Shown here: positions 34,100-47,390 of the stretch, in pieces
Position numbering within the stretch: the first letter of the stretch is position 1
Layout of the letters: each line of letters begins with the position of its first letter
Source of the DNA: Heterobilharzia americana
Taxonomy: Eukaryota; Platyhelminthes; Trematoda; Strigeidida; Schistosomatidae
Length of the DNA stretch: 64,000 nt
Direction of reading: 5' to 3'
Assembly: GCA_944470555.2 (NCBI GenBank)
Contig: OX104130.1
Span: 58,561,491 to 58,625,490, forward strand
Position numbers and translations under genes: made by a program
Notes under the pieces: model-generated
What the model saw: the letters and a program-made list of their open reading frames with translations, nothing else
What the model was told of the DNA's origin: nothing
Database searches by the model: none

Positions 34100-35100
34100 T
34101 TTGTGGAGTCAACCGCATAGTTTTTCCATTATAGGGTTCTTAAAAGTTTCTACATTTGGGGTGTATGGTAGCGGCTTTGAGAGGAAATCGGTACACGTTA
34201 AACTCATTATACGTAGGGGAACCAGTACTTACACACTTGTATCCAATCGCAAAGCCGCCAGTATGGAGGAACTCGAGGACTTTGGCAACTCTGATTCATA
34301 CATTTAAATGTCTAAGTGCGCTCACAGTGGACTCAATGGCTTTAACATGGTTACATGCCCATTGCTCCACCATAGCTCCTATTTGTGGGTGTGATATTAA
34401 TGTCAAGAAACTTATGGGTATCCATGAACTGAAGGAGTTCGTTGAGTAGACGTTGAAACTGAAGTGGGGACATTAAAGTGAGAATACAATATGGGAGTAT
34501 ACCCCATAACTTACTGCACTGCATCGTTAAGAATCGTGATTTAAGTTTAAGGCAGTGTTTTTCGGCAGGTAGAGTACACTCACGATTGCGTAGATTGCAT
34601 GAAAACGTGGGCTTAAAAGTAGGAGAGCAACAGGCATGAGTTATGACATACAAAAGACGGAAAAATAGGTTAAGGTTGAACTTAAGACGTCTTAGCCAGA
34701 GCGAGTCAGTCCTCAGTTGCTTACACCTTCCTTCATGACGGCCCAGTACACGGGCAAACTTTCTTTAAATATTCTCCGTGCATGTCCTATCCGAAGCACA
34801 CATATTGCCAAAGATGTTTTCGCCATATTCATGTACCAAGCAGGTCATAACTTTGAATGAAAGCAGTATAGCCTCAATGGTATGTGAGCATTTGTGCAAA
34901 AAGCCAAGTGGGCGCATACATTTGGATAAAAGGACTGAGCATACTCCGTAAACGTTAAGTTCTGAGAATATATGATACTTAAATCACATACCGAGTTATA
35001 TGATTACAGCACAGAATCGCCAAGGTTTATGCTGGCGCTTGGGTGGGAATTACTGAAAAAAAGAACTTCGCATTTGCTAGGGTTAAGTGGAAGCTGGCAT
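34100..35100 (-). mobile_element. CR1-like LINE 3' fragment
   Basis: Minus frames read GRHEGRCKQLRTDSLWLRRL, NLFFRLLYVITHACCSPT and KHCLKLKSRFLTMQCSKLWG, the usual C-terminal end of CR1-type RTs. 5' truncated and frameshifted. Confidence 0.6.
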
Positions 35101-35315
35101 AGTTCACTCCAAGCGAACAAATAATAAATATTTTCACAGGTAGATTACTATGTATCTGGCATATAAAACCCGCCTGATGTAGCCCTGGTTACTATGACGC
35201 ATAACTCAGGGTTGATCAAGTCTGTAACAATTCCACTATTTTTCCAAGGATTGCAGCGCAGTCTGGTTTCTCAGGTATTGTCCAGCAAAACGATTCCTCG
35301 GACTGGATTTAAAAA

Positions 35316-35953
35316 GAAGATAGAAAGACATCCAGCGAACTCAAGGGAGAGGCAGTAGGGAGAAAAAACCAAAACAGGATATGAGAGGAAGCCTAATGGA
35401 AGGGAAGGAGAAGCCTAGTTAGATTCATGGGAGATTACAATGATGGGGATAACGTGAATAAATAGAGAAATCATGGTCAGAGGGAAGGAGCACTTAGATT
35501 GTAAGACGGACTATGGGAATAAAAATGGAAGTGTTACTAGGGGGATTATGGAGATTGCATGAGACATCTGACAGGGAAACATAAGTTCAAGCCAAGCTCG
35601 TGATGATAGTGGCGATACGAAAGATTCGAAATAGGGTCGGCCGTGGGGAATTAATAGGTTGTGCTAACCTAGTCAATATACCAGCTGGATGAGCCCGAAG
35701 TGTGCGTCGCTACTCAACCTCATCTTGCAACTGCCGACAGACGGAGCAGTAGCAATCTCGGGAGGCAGTGCATTCTAGTGGCTGCGAACTCTCAGAGAGG
35801 AAGAGCATGGACGCACATAGGTTTTCGCCCCTTGATGAGCGACTTCCTTGGGGTCGCTACAACGACTGAAACAGTGGCTGTTGGGTAGGACTCCAGTGTT
35901 TTAATGACTCGGATTAATTAATATTTTGTAGGCCGTTATTCAGTTGTCATGTA
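35316..35953 (+). repeat. Left arm of a 638 bp inverted repeat
   Basis: Compared line by line, this arm is the reverse complement of 44842-45479 with no mismatch found in the lines checked. Weaker similarity continues outward (GGACTGGATTT against GGATTGGATAT). A 62-codon frame (35700-35888) is shared by both arms but has no recognisable protein features. Confidence 0.9.
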
Positions 35954-36529
35954 TTCTACGGCATATCAGTGGCTAAAAATGAGAGAAGCCGGTTTACAGG
36001 CATCATCGCATTGATATACGTTGGAAAATCTAAAGGGTTTTACGAGACCTGAATTGTGAGGGTCGAATGAGTGAATGGGGCTGGTAATTCTCACTTGTTG
36101 GAGGGTAAGTTTCGTGGGAGCATAGTTTCATTGATTCGCAAAACAATGGAATGTCGAGAATTAGTAGGGTATATTCCTCATTTGTATCCTGTTGTCACCA
36201 TCAGGAGGTTATCTTAATAATGTGGGTCTTCGAGGTTTCGAGTCAAATCCTTTGCTGGTCTGGCGTTCGGATCTCCAGGTTATTCGGTAAGTTTTCACCA
36301 CAGTCCAGTTTCTTCATGGCCTAATGATATCTTCATGTTGCAATAATCTGATATCTTGGTAGGAAAAACAACAAAAGCAGGTGTAGCCTCTGCAATTTTG
36401 AGGTTGGAAATTGTTTATACACTGACAGGTCCTAATACGTCTGTAGCTTTAGTAGCAGTATTAGTGATGCTTTTTATGGCACTGTACTGTAGTGTAGAGC
36501 TGAGCTATCTCATAAGCCTGGTCAAAGCG

Positions 36530-39500
36530 TTTTATTCACGTGCTTCCCTCGGTAAACCATTCCATATCTGAGCATGTGCAGCTTTGCTTGTGAACCACAT
36601 GTCTGTGTATGTGCTATAAATTAACCTGTTAAGGACCCCATAAATCGGTATCAGGTTCAGTCTGAGCCTTCTTTTCCATAGCGGTTCAAGTCCCAGGATG
36701 TTGCACCTGGTGGCACATTTTGCATCCTTATTCGTGTTGAGTATTCTCATGGTAGAGTATCTCTGCACTTCCTCGACCTTCAGCCTATCCGTAACCCATA
36801 TGCTGCCGTAGAAGAATGAACAATACTCGAGCAGTGATTGGACACACGTTTCATGCGGGATAGCTCTAGATTCAGCGCTGTAGAATTTCCGCAATAAGAA
36901 ACCCCCCGGTTTGCGTGATTTCAACACCTGCGTGGATACTTGCTAACAGGAGGTGGGGTTGTGAGAATATCGCAGCCTTAAACTTTGTATAGACTTCAGT
37001 TTAGGGAGTGAATACCCGGTTACCATTGAGTTTAGTTTGAGGGCATAGTCACGTATTCATATCCAGCCACATTTATCTGTGCTAAATTCGAGTCGCCAGG
37101 TTTTGCACCACTTGCTAACTAATCTAAGTTCCCCTTGCGTAGAGCTAATAGGCAAGACCAATTCACTGCTAGGGTACTGCGTATGCTACTTTTAGGCCAG
37201 TCGCATATAAGAATGCCTTGCCTGCCTTGAAACACTCATATGCTACTGATGCATGTTATGAAGAAGAATGGCCCCAAGACCATGATCACCAAATATCTAG
37301 GGTTCAATACGCAATAATATAATGCAATCACCCAAAAATTTATCAAACGGTGAATAATTTCCGTTGAATTACGTACTATTCTATAGGAACCCGTGATGAT
37401 TGTGTTTCATGCCGGTTGTTGTTCCTAGCCTCTATGCTGCCGTGGTTCAGCTACCCTAAACCCCTCCTGCATACAAACACTTCACCCGTCATTCCCTCCT
37501 CTCTTTGTAAAAAGCCAGAAGCTTTTGTGCTGTACAGCTGTACGAGTCAGTTTTACGCCATAAATCAAGGTTGACTATGGCATGAGTGGAGGAATAATGG
37601 TCATAAGCGTTGCCTGATGTGTGGTACATACCAAGGGACGATTGCGTCAATGATGTATGCACGGTCCTAGCCAGCTGACGGTAAACGGGAAGCTTCCTCG
37701 TAACCATCAACTCTGTTGAGCGTAGCGCAAAATATTCGAAAAATTCGCGTGAAAATATGTGGAGATGGTGATGTCGATGATGATAACTAACCAATAGGCG
37801 TGACGGCAGGAAGATAAACTCGGACTACCTTTTTATGGCGGTATTTTCATGAGACATGTGGTTCTTGTACTCATGACGACAAAGTAATAGTAAAAAAAAT
37901 GAGGTCCCTAAAAGGTGTTCGCCGGGCCTACTAGCTCAGCTCACTCTGCACCACCGTATTGTCTCTGTTAACCTGATACGGCAACACTCAGCAGGCAACA
38001 CCATGAGCATCTCTCCCCCATGACCATATAAAGCGTGGCTACCACTACAGCAAAAAGCATCAGTCCCATTTAAATTTTTATAACCTCATTTAACTTTTGC
38101 CCATAGGTTTTCTACACATAAGCAAATACCTGGTCCAAAATCCTCTATTTCATAGTGATATCTTCGGCTTGAGTTTAGTTTCCACTACATTCGTATGCAC
38201 CTTTATCTTCTTCCTCATAAACTTACCTCTAGACAGTTGATTTTGGATGCTTCTTTTAGTAACTCTTGTAGCCAGTACAATGAGCACACTTACCTGTGTC
38301 ATGGTTGATACACTTCTGCGTGGTATTCGTTTGCTCCCATTTTAAATTTCGCTTGGCGCTCGCTCTTCTTATTCATTTTTCAGGTTCACCTAGCCAGTCC
38401 TTCATCCATATGGAATCCAAGTAGTCGTATCTGTCAGCATGCACCATGCCATCAAAACTTTATGACGAGAGCACACAATCCAATGTACTACCCTTCCTAC
38501 CTTCAAGAATATTAGAAGATTCAAACAATGGCTAAATAATTCCTGCTTTCGAACTGAGCCCGCCCCAGTATGATGAACAGTTATGTTAGTGTTTGTCTGT
38601 TTTATTTTTTTGTCTGCGAAGCATCAACGTTCTCTCTCTAGATGCATCTCTTGTATGTCACGAATAACGGTGTCATATGTATAATCTGACATTGTACATG
38701 ACCGTTAGTTCGCATTGTAAAAGTGATCAAACCTGTAAAATGATTTTTTTTCATGTGACTTATGTTGTATGAGGTATATTCTCACTATTATTATTAGCTC
38801 CACTGGTTACTGGCTTAGGCTTTGAGATAGCTGGACCAACTTTTGTCGTTTGGCAACGGTTCCGCAGAAAGGATTTTAATCAGTCTAGGAGCGGATTACA
38901 GGCTCCAAGAGATCGTAGCCCACTGATAAGCAAGTCGTGTGGGACTCTGTCGAAGGCTTTAGTGGCGTCGAGGTAAAAATTTATCACTACCTTTTTCTGA
39001 TCCCTTTTGCTGGTGATCTCGTTAAAAATGCCCAACGGGTTCGTCGTGCAAGACCTTATTTTCAGAGAGCCATACTGTGATGAGTTGATGTGGCCAGATT
39101 CCAGCAGGTAATCAGACACTTGATTTTTAATCACCTTTTCCATATTCCTTGAGATGGCCGGGGTTATATTAATTGGTCAGTAGTTGCTAACGCTGGTCTT
39201 GACTCCTGACATATTTTTGCAATATATAAGTAGTTTTCCATCTATCAGGATATGTCCGTGAATCTATTGAGAGGGTAAACATTTCGGGCAATAGAACTGT
39301 CATATTCATGCCAGCCTTTCCGTAAATTATCTCGTCTGTTCTGCAGCTAACGCTTGCTTTTAGGGCTTTAATCCCATCAATAATATCAGTCACGCTGAAT
39401 TCTATGCTACCCATCGTACTACTACTTGAAGCGGTTATTTCGATGTCTGGAGCCAGAGGCATGTTAGTACTATTAGGAAACACTCACCGAGAAGTTCACA

Positions 39501-42240
39501 GATCGCCAGTGGCTCAGGGTAACCTACACCTTTATGCTGTAAGTGATTTATTAAAAAGTCCCGTATTTTTCGCCTTCGCAGGATGTTGCAAAGGTTTTGA
39601 GTTTTAGACGAACTATCGAGGGCCCTACACTCTTCAGCCGGTGCTTCCATTCGGTGTCTTTCTTGAAGTGAAAGGAACGGCGTATGTATCTGATTCAGTA
39701 CGCAAAATTCTTTCAAGACACAGTACTTTTTCTTGGTCTTCTCAGTTCGCATCGAGCTTCCCTATCCATACATAAAGTCGTTTTCAGGCCGAGCCTGGTA
39801 GTCGCAATTGTCTCCTGAGCGGAGCTAATAATCCTGTAAAATTCGTCAAGGGTTTGAGGCAGATTACCGCTAGTGACGTTTTCCCGATCGGAGCACCCTG
39901 TAAGTGTCCCGAGGAGCTCCCAGTCAGCATTCTTGATGCCCCTGTATTAGTGGTACTTCGGTATTACTTCATGTACACTCCTGCGAGCTACTAGAAATGG
40001 CAGAATGCAAAGCAATATGCTGTGATCGTTGCTTTTACATTTTCCTCCTACTTGCAGGGACAGTGGTTCAGTGTTGCGGCAAAGTATCAGGTCAAGGTGC
40101 TTTGGTTTCGCGTGGGGGAGTGCGCTTATTTCTGCTGACCGTTGGTTTCAGTGGCTGCTAGGAGTTTATTATAGTTGGTGGGTCATGTGCATATGTTCCA
40201 TTCCGCCCCAGGGAGGTTGGGGTCTTATCTTAGAATCGAAGTGTAGGATCCCGGCGCGCTCGAATGTTCCACAGATGATCTCATCAACTGTTGTGGAAGT
40301 GTTTGGCACCCTATATGAACATCCGATGAGGAGCTTTTGTTTACTGATGGTTGCGCTTATCCCTGCGCATTCAGTTTTATCTAGTTCAGGATTCTTGGTG
40401 TCAGTTTTAATAGCGCTTGACGCACAGACAAGACACCCACCCCCTTTTTTGTAGACTGTCCCGCCCTAATACCATGTATCCATCGATTAAAATATGTGCG
40501 TCTGATACGTCCGCAGTTAGCCAGGCCTCCGTAACCAGAACCAGTTTCGGTTGTTTCATGAGTATAAGGGTTCGAAGGGCTGATATTTTACTCACTATGG
40601 ATCTCGCGCTTATGACTAGTACTGTTGGGTACGAGGGGTATTGGGAGAATGGAAGGAGAGAAATGAGGTTATTGCTTGCTACTGCTTCCTCAGTGTACTG
40701 ATAAATCTCGCAGTTTTCCCTGCCCCGTTTCAAGCTTTACTGCGCATGAGTGGTAGGTGTTCTGCTTGTTGTCGTCACTGCTAAATACGTAGTGTCATTA
40801 GAGAAGCAGTAAATGGGTTTGGCGATAGGAGACGCGGGTAGTGGAAAAAACCAGGCTGTATGCTTGTGCCGTCAGGGATGTAGTAATCTTGAGACCGACG
40901 ATGGCTCATCTGTGAGTTGTGCGCAGTGTACGGTCCACTATTCGTATTTTTTAAAATACCTTCCGGGCCCTGTGTTGCAGACCAATATCGACGCTTTGTG
41001 TTACTACGCCGATTTTTCCAAGGATTCGGATTCCGGGTTTTATTTGTGGAGAGGGCTTTCATCCAATTATTCCTTGGGCACGTATTTCTGCCGCCCGGTC
41101 TCTGCCGAATGCAGTTAGTAGATGCAGCCCCTCTTGGGGTCGTATTGGTTTTATTCTCAGTGCTATCTTCACTTAGCACAGATGAGTTCATTCTGCTGCT
41201 ATCTCCAAAGGTAGCTGTTTGTCTTGGCTTAGGGGTTTCTTATTATCAGTATGTGTTCGTGTCCTTTTGTTGCTAGGAGGTCTGAACTGGTGCGTTGTCC
41301 GCTTAGATAGGGATGACTCTATGTCTACAGATAGGGTGTCTGTTACTATTGGTAGGCACGTGAAGTATTTTTCTCTCTGAGTGGTGTGTAGACTGATGGA
41401 CTGCCGCACTCATGTGAGTTCTGCATTTGCTACCCGACTATATTAGCCACCTGATGTCATCTTACCTAGTTTTTCACACCAGGTAACACCCGGTGTAGGG
41501 CTTTTAGAGTCAAATGTCTCGCCAAGACGACGTTAGACAAGAACGTTATCTTTGGATGTGTCACTTGCTCGCCCCGTAGGGGATACATTGTTGTCGAGTA
41601 CTCCCTGGGGTTTTACATTTTTCCTCTAAAATGGGGTTCTGTCTTGAGCTATCTTAATAAGTCTAAACATATTTTTCAATTCGACACGATTGCCGATCGA
41701 GACAAATTGCCCGCAATCAAGGGATGGTGTAAACTGGAATAAGATATGGTGTGCTAGTTGTGAACCGGTCTTTCGAAGCCTTTTGCAATCATATGTAACT
41801 TGTGACATACTATAGGCGTCTAAGATCATAACTTTAGCCTTTTTTGGTGATATACCTTCCGGGACATTGTAGACGATGGCTTTTTGTGTAGACGCAACTC
41901 CTTGCGCCACCCCTGAGGCGATGAAGTCGATTAGAATTTCTACCTTTCGTACTTCCTAGGTGTCTATATCTTTGCGTGGTCCGAGCTGCTCGAGTGCAAC
42001 GCGGACTTTAGTTAGCGCTGTATTAAGCTCAGTAATCTTAACCGCATTGGAACCTGCTAAGTTACTGAGGACCATGACAATGTCATCTATGCCTATAAAA
42101 AGAGTTTGCAACCTATTTGGAGAGTTTTGAGACTTCGTTTCGAATAGGCTTGTGGAGCATCCATTTTTCTTGTCCAAGCCGTCTGTTCGGGATCTTTTGG
42201 CCTTACTGTGTCCCATTATTATGTTAGTGTTTGGACACTC
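36530..42240 (-). mobile_element. CR1-like LINE with an insertion
   Basis: Read on the minus strand: an ORF1-like frame (42216-41626) with a short coiled segment; ORF1 or linker (41191-40781); AP endonuclease (VLVISARSIVSKISALRTL, LVLVTEAWLTADVSDAHILI, 40733-40410); RT fingers and palm (39483-38880, ATKAFDRVPHDLLISGL); later RT (WCKTWRLEFSTDKC, about 37.1 kb); and C-terminal SLLEYCSFFYGSIWVTDRL, WKRRLRLNLIPIYGVLNRL (36927-36532). The RT is split by about 1.4 kb of other DNA at roughly 37400-38790. Several stops. Confidence 0.8.
37400..38790. other. Unidentified insertion inside the CR1-like RT
   Basis: Separates two RT parts that should be nearly adjacent. Holds no long open frame and no recognised LINE, SINE or GIY-YIG motif. 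Could be an LTR-type or non-autonomous element; ends not resolved. Confidence 0.4.
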
Positions 42241-43079
42241 CGGGGTAGGTATCTCAGTATGGTAGCTGACAATACGTAGTCAAAGGAACACAGGCAATTA
42301 GTACACTACGCAGACAAGCGGATACCGGGAACGATTTCGAATGCTTTCTGTTGCTTTGTCCGGGAAGCTCTTGGAATTGTGTGCCTCCCCATTCCGAGAC
42401 CAGAAATCACAAGGTTGATCATCAGCTTGAGCTTATAGAGAATCATCATCCAACGCATCGTCGTCTGCCATTTCAAGGTAGTTGGAATTTGTACCGTTTG
42501 CAAGCGTTCCACTGCAAAGTTTCAGCACTATGATTCTGCTTTAAGCTGACAACTTTAAGCCACGGATATAGGTAGTGTCTGAAAGAAACTTGGACCGATC
42601 ATGAACGACATCACAAAGCTTGAAGAGTGGATGAAGAATGGTGGACTGACATCTATCCTGAATAAATACTGGACAATGCTTGCATTCAATCCTGATTTAC
42701 AGGGCGCACTCTAGAATATTGATGGTAGGCATCTCACAAAACTTAGAAGTCATATCTGATTGTAATCTTGATTGATAACTTGAACATTTGATCAGACATT
42801 TTGGGAGAACCATCCAGAGTCTAAGTGAAAATACGTTTCGTGCGCGGACTGCTAACAACTTTCATCCTAGATTTTCGTATGCTCTGAAAGATTTACGTAC
42901 GACGTTACTCGAAGTCTCGTAGTGCTGACATTTCGCCACACCTAAAGAGAGGCGACGGCCTTTAAAAAAGGTTCAGAAACGAGCAGAAAAGGTGGTGTGG
43001 GAGTGCAGCAAAGCATTATGATTATATAGGCACTTATGATTGGGAAAACTGTCTATACTTCACGTACCCTAATTTTTCG

Positions 43080-43620
43080 TTCTTGTTGGATGCCCACGAG
43101 TGCAAAACCAAGAAGTAACACACCAGAGTAGCCTTCTAAGAATGAACTATTTGACTGGCAGAGTCAAAAAACAGATGCCTTTCGGCAAACTGTCCAGAAG
43201 ATCACCTATGGGCAACATAACGCAGTCCATCAACGTGCCAAAGGGCAAGGATGCCTGGGCGTGAGATATAAGCTTCGCTGGAATATTAGACCTCTGTAGC
43301 TCAGCAGCAACAGTGAATCTATTTAAGGATTTGCCCTAGTGCGAACTTGACAGATACAAAGTCCAATCACTAATCATTCGGACTTGTTATATGCCCACGA
43401 ATACGAGGCCAAGGAAGAACACGACAGCGTAGTCGGATGGGATAGTATATTTGCGAGTTCGTGCCAAGATACCGATGCGTCCCAACTAACTGGCTAGAGG
43501 GTCGAATACGAGCAGTGCAACGTAACACGACAGCATGCCAGATGGCGAGGATGTTTGACTGGGTGCCTTCAGCTCAGCGAGTCCAGCTAAACTACCAAGT
43601 TCATCATCGATGTTGAACCT
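43080..43620. repeat. Diverged direct repeat, two units of about 300 bp
   Basis: Unit 1 (from about 43085) and unit 2 (from about 43383) share ATGCCCACGA, a CCAAG(A/G)A block and later GGGC(A/G)A/GGCGAGGATG stretches in the same order and spacing. I estimate about 65-70% identity. No coding frame is recognised. Confidence 0.5.
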
Positions 43621-44841
43621 CGTCAAACCTTAGGCTATTGATTTTGTGGGAGTGTGTGGCGCTACACTAGTCTGGTATTTTGGGACTATTTTCTGCCACA
43701 TAACCCTGGTTACCACAAGGTGCACAGTGCACACTCATCATTACAACTAAATGGAGGAATATCATGCTAGGAAAACCAAGATAATCCTCGTGGGGCTGAA
43801 GGGACTTACCTATTAGGGGGCGAAGACTCATTTGTGGTCACGTTTCTTTTCTTTTCCAGCTTGTGGCCACTAGAAAACACTAACTGCCTTTCATTCCGTA
43901 GAACGCCTAAACAAACCCTTAGACAGATACAATATCAAACCCCGTACTTCTTCATCCGCCTTCTCAATGGTAACCTCGTCACCGTTTTTACTTTCATTTC
44001 CCCAGCCACTCACCATCTGGATTGACCAGAGCTGTAGCGGGCGAGTGACTGGATTTACGGTATCTAAATCCTACAGATAAGTGGAACTCTGTGGCCAAGT
44101 ATAGAAGCAATTATGAAGAAATCACTCGTTCTATTGAAGTTCGAAAAAAAATAGTGGATACAGTCGACACTATAGTGTGAGTTAAATGCAGCTGGAGATA
44201 AATGTACACAGGGTATAAATAATGTGTGAGATAACCATATGCTCGTCATCAATACGGTGATCCTCATTGAAAGTGTGTAGTTTTAGTATTGTTCCATTCC
44301 TTATTTGTTTAAAGTGACTACGGTTACCACGACCGGGAAATAGTATCATGTCTTCTCCTACATTCTCTGGCATTTTTCACTATGTAGACTTGTATATCTC
44401 CGTAAGTTATCAAGAATTCGATGATATTCGTTATAAAATGTTACAAAAGTCATGTAATCTCCATACTATAGTGGTGGTCGTACCTACCAGAGTTTCTGAA
44501 TGCTCATAGTGTGACTAATTTTTCTAATATTCTGTGTACATTTATGATCACTTTTCATCAGCTGTTCATGACTCACTGATAAGGTAATTGTACCGTTCAC
44601 TTACATGGTGTTCATGGAGATTGTAAAGAGCAGAAGAATTGATTGATGTATAAGTGATGTATAAACAAGGTCCATATACGACCTTAAAGGTCCACAACGT
44701 CACTATACTACCATACCTAGAGAAGTGGACCTCCTGACGGAAGTCCAGGGTCGAGCAACAATGGGTGTTTTGGGCATGGGGCAAAACCCCATCAGGATAG
44801 GCTGAAGAGCCTAGAGCTTTACTCTCTTAGCTGCCGTAGGT

Positions 44842-45479
44842 TACATGACAACTGAATAACGGCCTACAAAATATTAATTAATCCGAGTCATTAAAACACT
44901 GGAGTCCTACCCAACAGCCACTGTTTCAGTCGTTGTAGCGACCCCAAGGAAGTCGCTCATCAAGGGGCGAAAACCTATGTGCGTCCATGCTCTTCCTCTC
45001 TGAGAGTTCGCAGCCACTAGAATGCACTGCCTCCCGAGATTGCTACTGCTCCGTCTGTCGGCAGTTGCAAGATGAGGTTGAGTAGCGACGCACACTTCGG
45101 GCTCATCCAGCTGGTATATTGACTAGGTTAGCACAACCTATTAATTCCCCACGGCCGACCCTATTTCGAATCTTTCGTATCGCCACTATCATCACGAGCT
45201 TGGCTTGAACTTATGTTTCCCTGTCAGATGTCTCATGCAATCTCCATAATCCCCCTAGTAACACTTCCATTTTTATTCCCATAGTCCGTCTTACAATCTA
45301 AGTGCTCCTTCCCTCTGACCATGATTTCTCTATTTATTCACGTTATCCCCATCATTGTAATCTCCCATGAATCTAACTAGGCTTCTCCTTCCCTTCCATT
45401 AGGCTTCCTCTCATATCCTGTTTTGGTTTTTTCTCCCTACTGCCTCTCCCTTGAGTTCGCTGGATGTCTTTCTATCTTC
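44842..45479 (-). repeat. Right arm of a 638 bp inverted repeat
   Basis: Reverse-complement partner of 35316-35953, 8.9 kb away. Beyond its outer end the minus strand has an open frame (45666-45472) containing QDELQQYSPKLRQLFRESS, which I do not recognise. Confidence 0.9.
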
Positions 45480-47390
45480 CTTTTATATCCAATCCGAAGA
45501 ACTGTATGGCGGCAGGATACGAGGATTCTCTAAATAATTGTCTCAGTTTTGGACTGTATTGCTGCAGTTCGTCTTGAACTTCAGCCCGTTGTCGTGGTCT
45601 TATCCACTTCACCAAATATGAGCGCTGGCTGCAAGAGATACTATACTTATGTACTTCTAAAGTCATTTCAAGTATATTTCGATTGTCTTACAGTTACCTC
45701 GGGTATCTTAAGAGAATTTAGGGTGTACATTTCTCGGGGATACTTGTTAGAAACCTATCCTTTTAGCTGTTTTCTATGAGTAGCAGGTTGTCGTCGTAAA
45801 TTTAAGGGAGATAAATATCCCCTTTATTCCCTGGTGTTGCCGCATCTCCACCGGGACAGACTAGGGATTTCAATTCCAAGGCCTGGCAGGTGACTGATCG
45901 ACGAGTTAGTACCAGCGGACGATCAGAAACTACGTAGAATGTAAATAGTAGGTCCTTTAAATAGAAAGTTGCATTATTTCTTGATAAAAGTGGAAAAAGT
46001 TAAAGCTTGACGGCTTTCGTGAAAAGGTTAAGAAGGAATTTTCTCTCCTCACTGCGAATATTGTTGGTGAGTCGGATTCTTTCTGTTACACGTACTTACT
46101 TAGATGATTTTCTGCCGTTTATTATTCTTGGGAGTTGAACTTCAACTATTGCATCACGGGTTTCAACACTGAGATTTGTGGATCCTATCAACAGATGCGG
46201 TTCGTTGCCTGCACAAAGGTACCTGTGGTTGCTGAATGCGGTTCGACTCTTCTTTTTTAATTTAGATGATTCGTCAATCTGTTGTATTGTTTTCGGATGA
46301 ACTCAAAAATCTGTTCGTACGGTATCCTAAATGTACCCTATTACTTACTAATATGAAGTGTTTGTTTTATACACACACGACTGTTAAGTCCTAGAAAACG
46401 ACATTGAGTTAGCTCATCTTTTTATTGGACGTAGCTCAGAAGATATAAGTAAGATATGGTTCAAAAGCACCCGTTGTTTTCGATTGGTGATTAAAGGTTA
46501 ATGAAAAAGTCTTTGGGTTGAGGTTGCTAATCTTTGCCTATCTCTTTGCTGTTATTTCGAACGATGTAGGGATCTGGACCAAATCTATTTTTGTGTTGAG
46601 TCAGTAGCTACCGAAAGCTGGATTTCGTCATAAAAATTGAGATTCTAACCTGATTGGTTTTAAACTATATCCAGGTATTTGATTTTAATACCCATCGAGT
46701 TGGGATGGTTTGTCTTCGAGGTCGAAGTAGTTGGAACGCCATCTGTAACTTTCTAAGCCTATACTATTTATTCATCGAATCGGAATTAAAACGTATCGCT
46801 GCAAGATAGTACAGAGACAAGTTGGAAAGAGTTGAAATGCTGAGACAAAACTGTCATGAAGATTTTATGTATTGACCGAACATAGGAGTTGTGATTAGTG
46901 TGCGAAATTGCATGGTAGTGCCAAGCGTCAGTTATTTGAAGCCTCTTGAAACCAAATCAATTCTGTATTGAGTTATGTACTGGTTTGTCTGTTTCTGTCT
47001 TTGAGATGAAACATAAAGTACTATACTAAAGATACACAAAATAGGTTAATAAATAGTCCCAACTACTCTGGTTGACAAGCTTCGTTCGTTTTGCGGACAA
47101 AAGGTTACCTTCAGACCATACTATCTGTGGTTAGTAGTGATACGAAACTTCGCAAGTCACAGGTCCGTGCTTGATTCTCTACCCTTACCCTTGGATTCGC
47201 ATATTGCGATATGCCGAAAAAATATACTGATTGGAGCGTTCATTGAATAGTGGATAGAATAAAAGTAACTACCGTTGTACTGTGAATACTTTACGTCCCG
47301 GCGGACATTAGGGCAGATATACCGCTGATTGGACAGGAGTGTTGTAATAGTAAACTTCCTCAGGGATGACCAGAGACAAAATCAACGTGA
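45480..47390. other. Gene-free stretch
   Basis: No coding frame, RNA gene or recognisable element end apart from the unplaced minus frame at 45666-45472. Confidence 0.4.

Noticed and set aside
35700..35888. A 62-codon frame identical in both inverted arms (also 44907-45095)
   Set aside because: Its identity follows from the arms being near-identical DNA; it has no protein features, and the other frames are equally preserved.
43080..43620. CRISPR or satellite array
   Set aside because: Only two diverged long units, no spacers of constant length, and a eukaryotic context.
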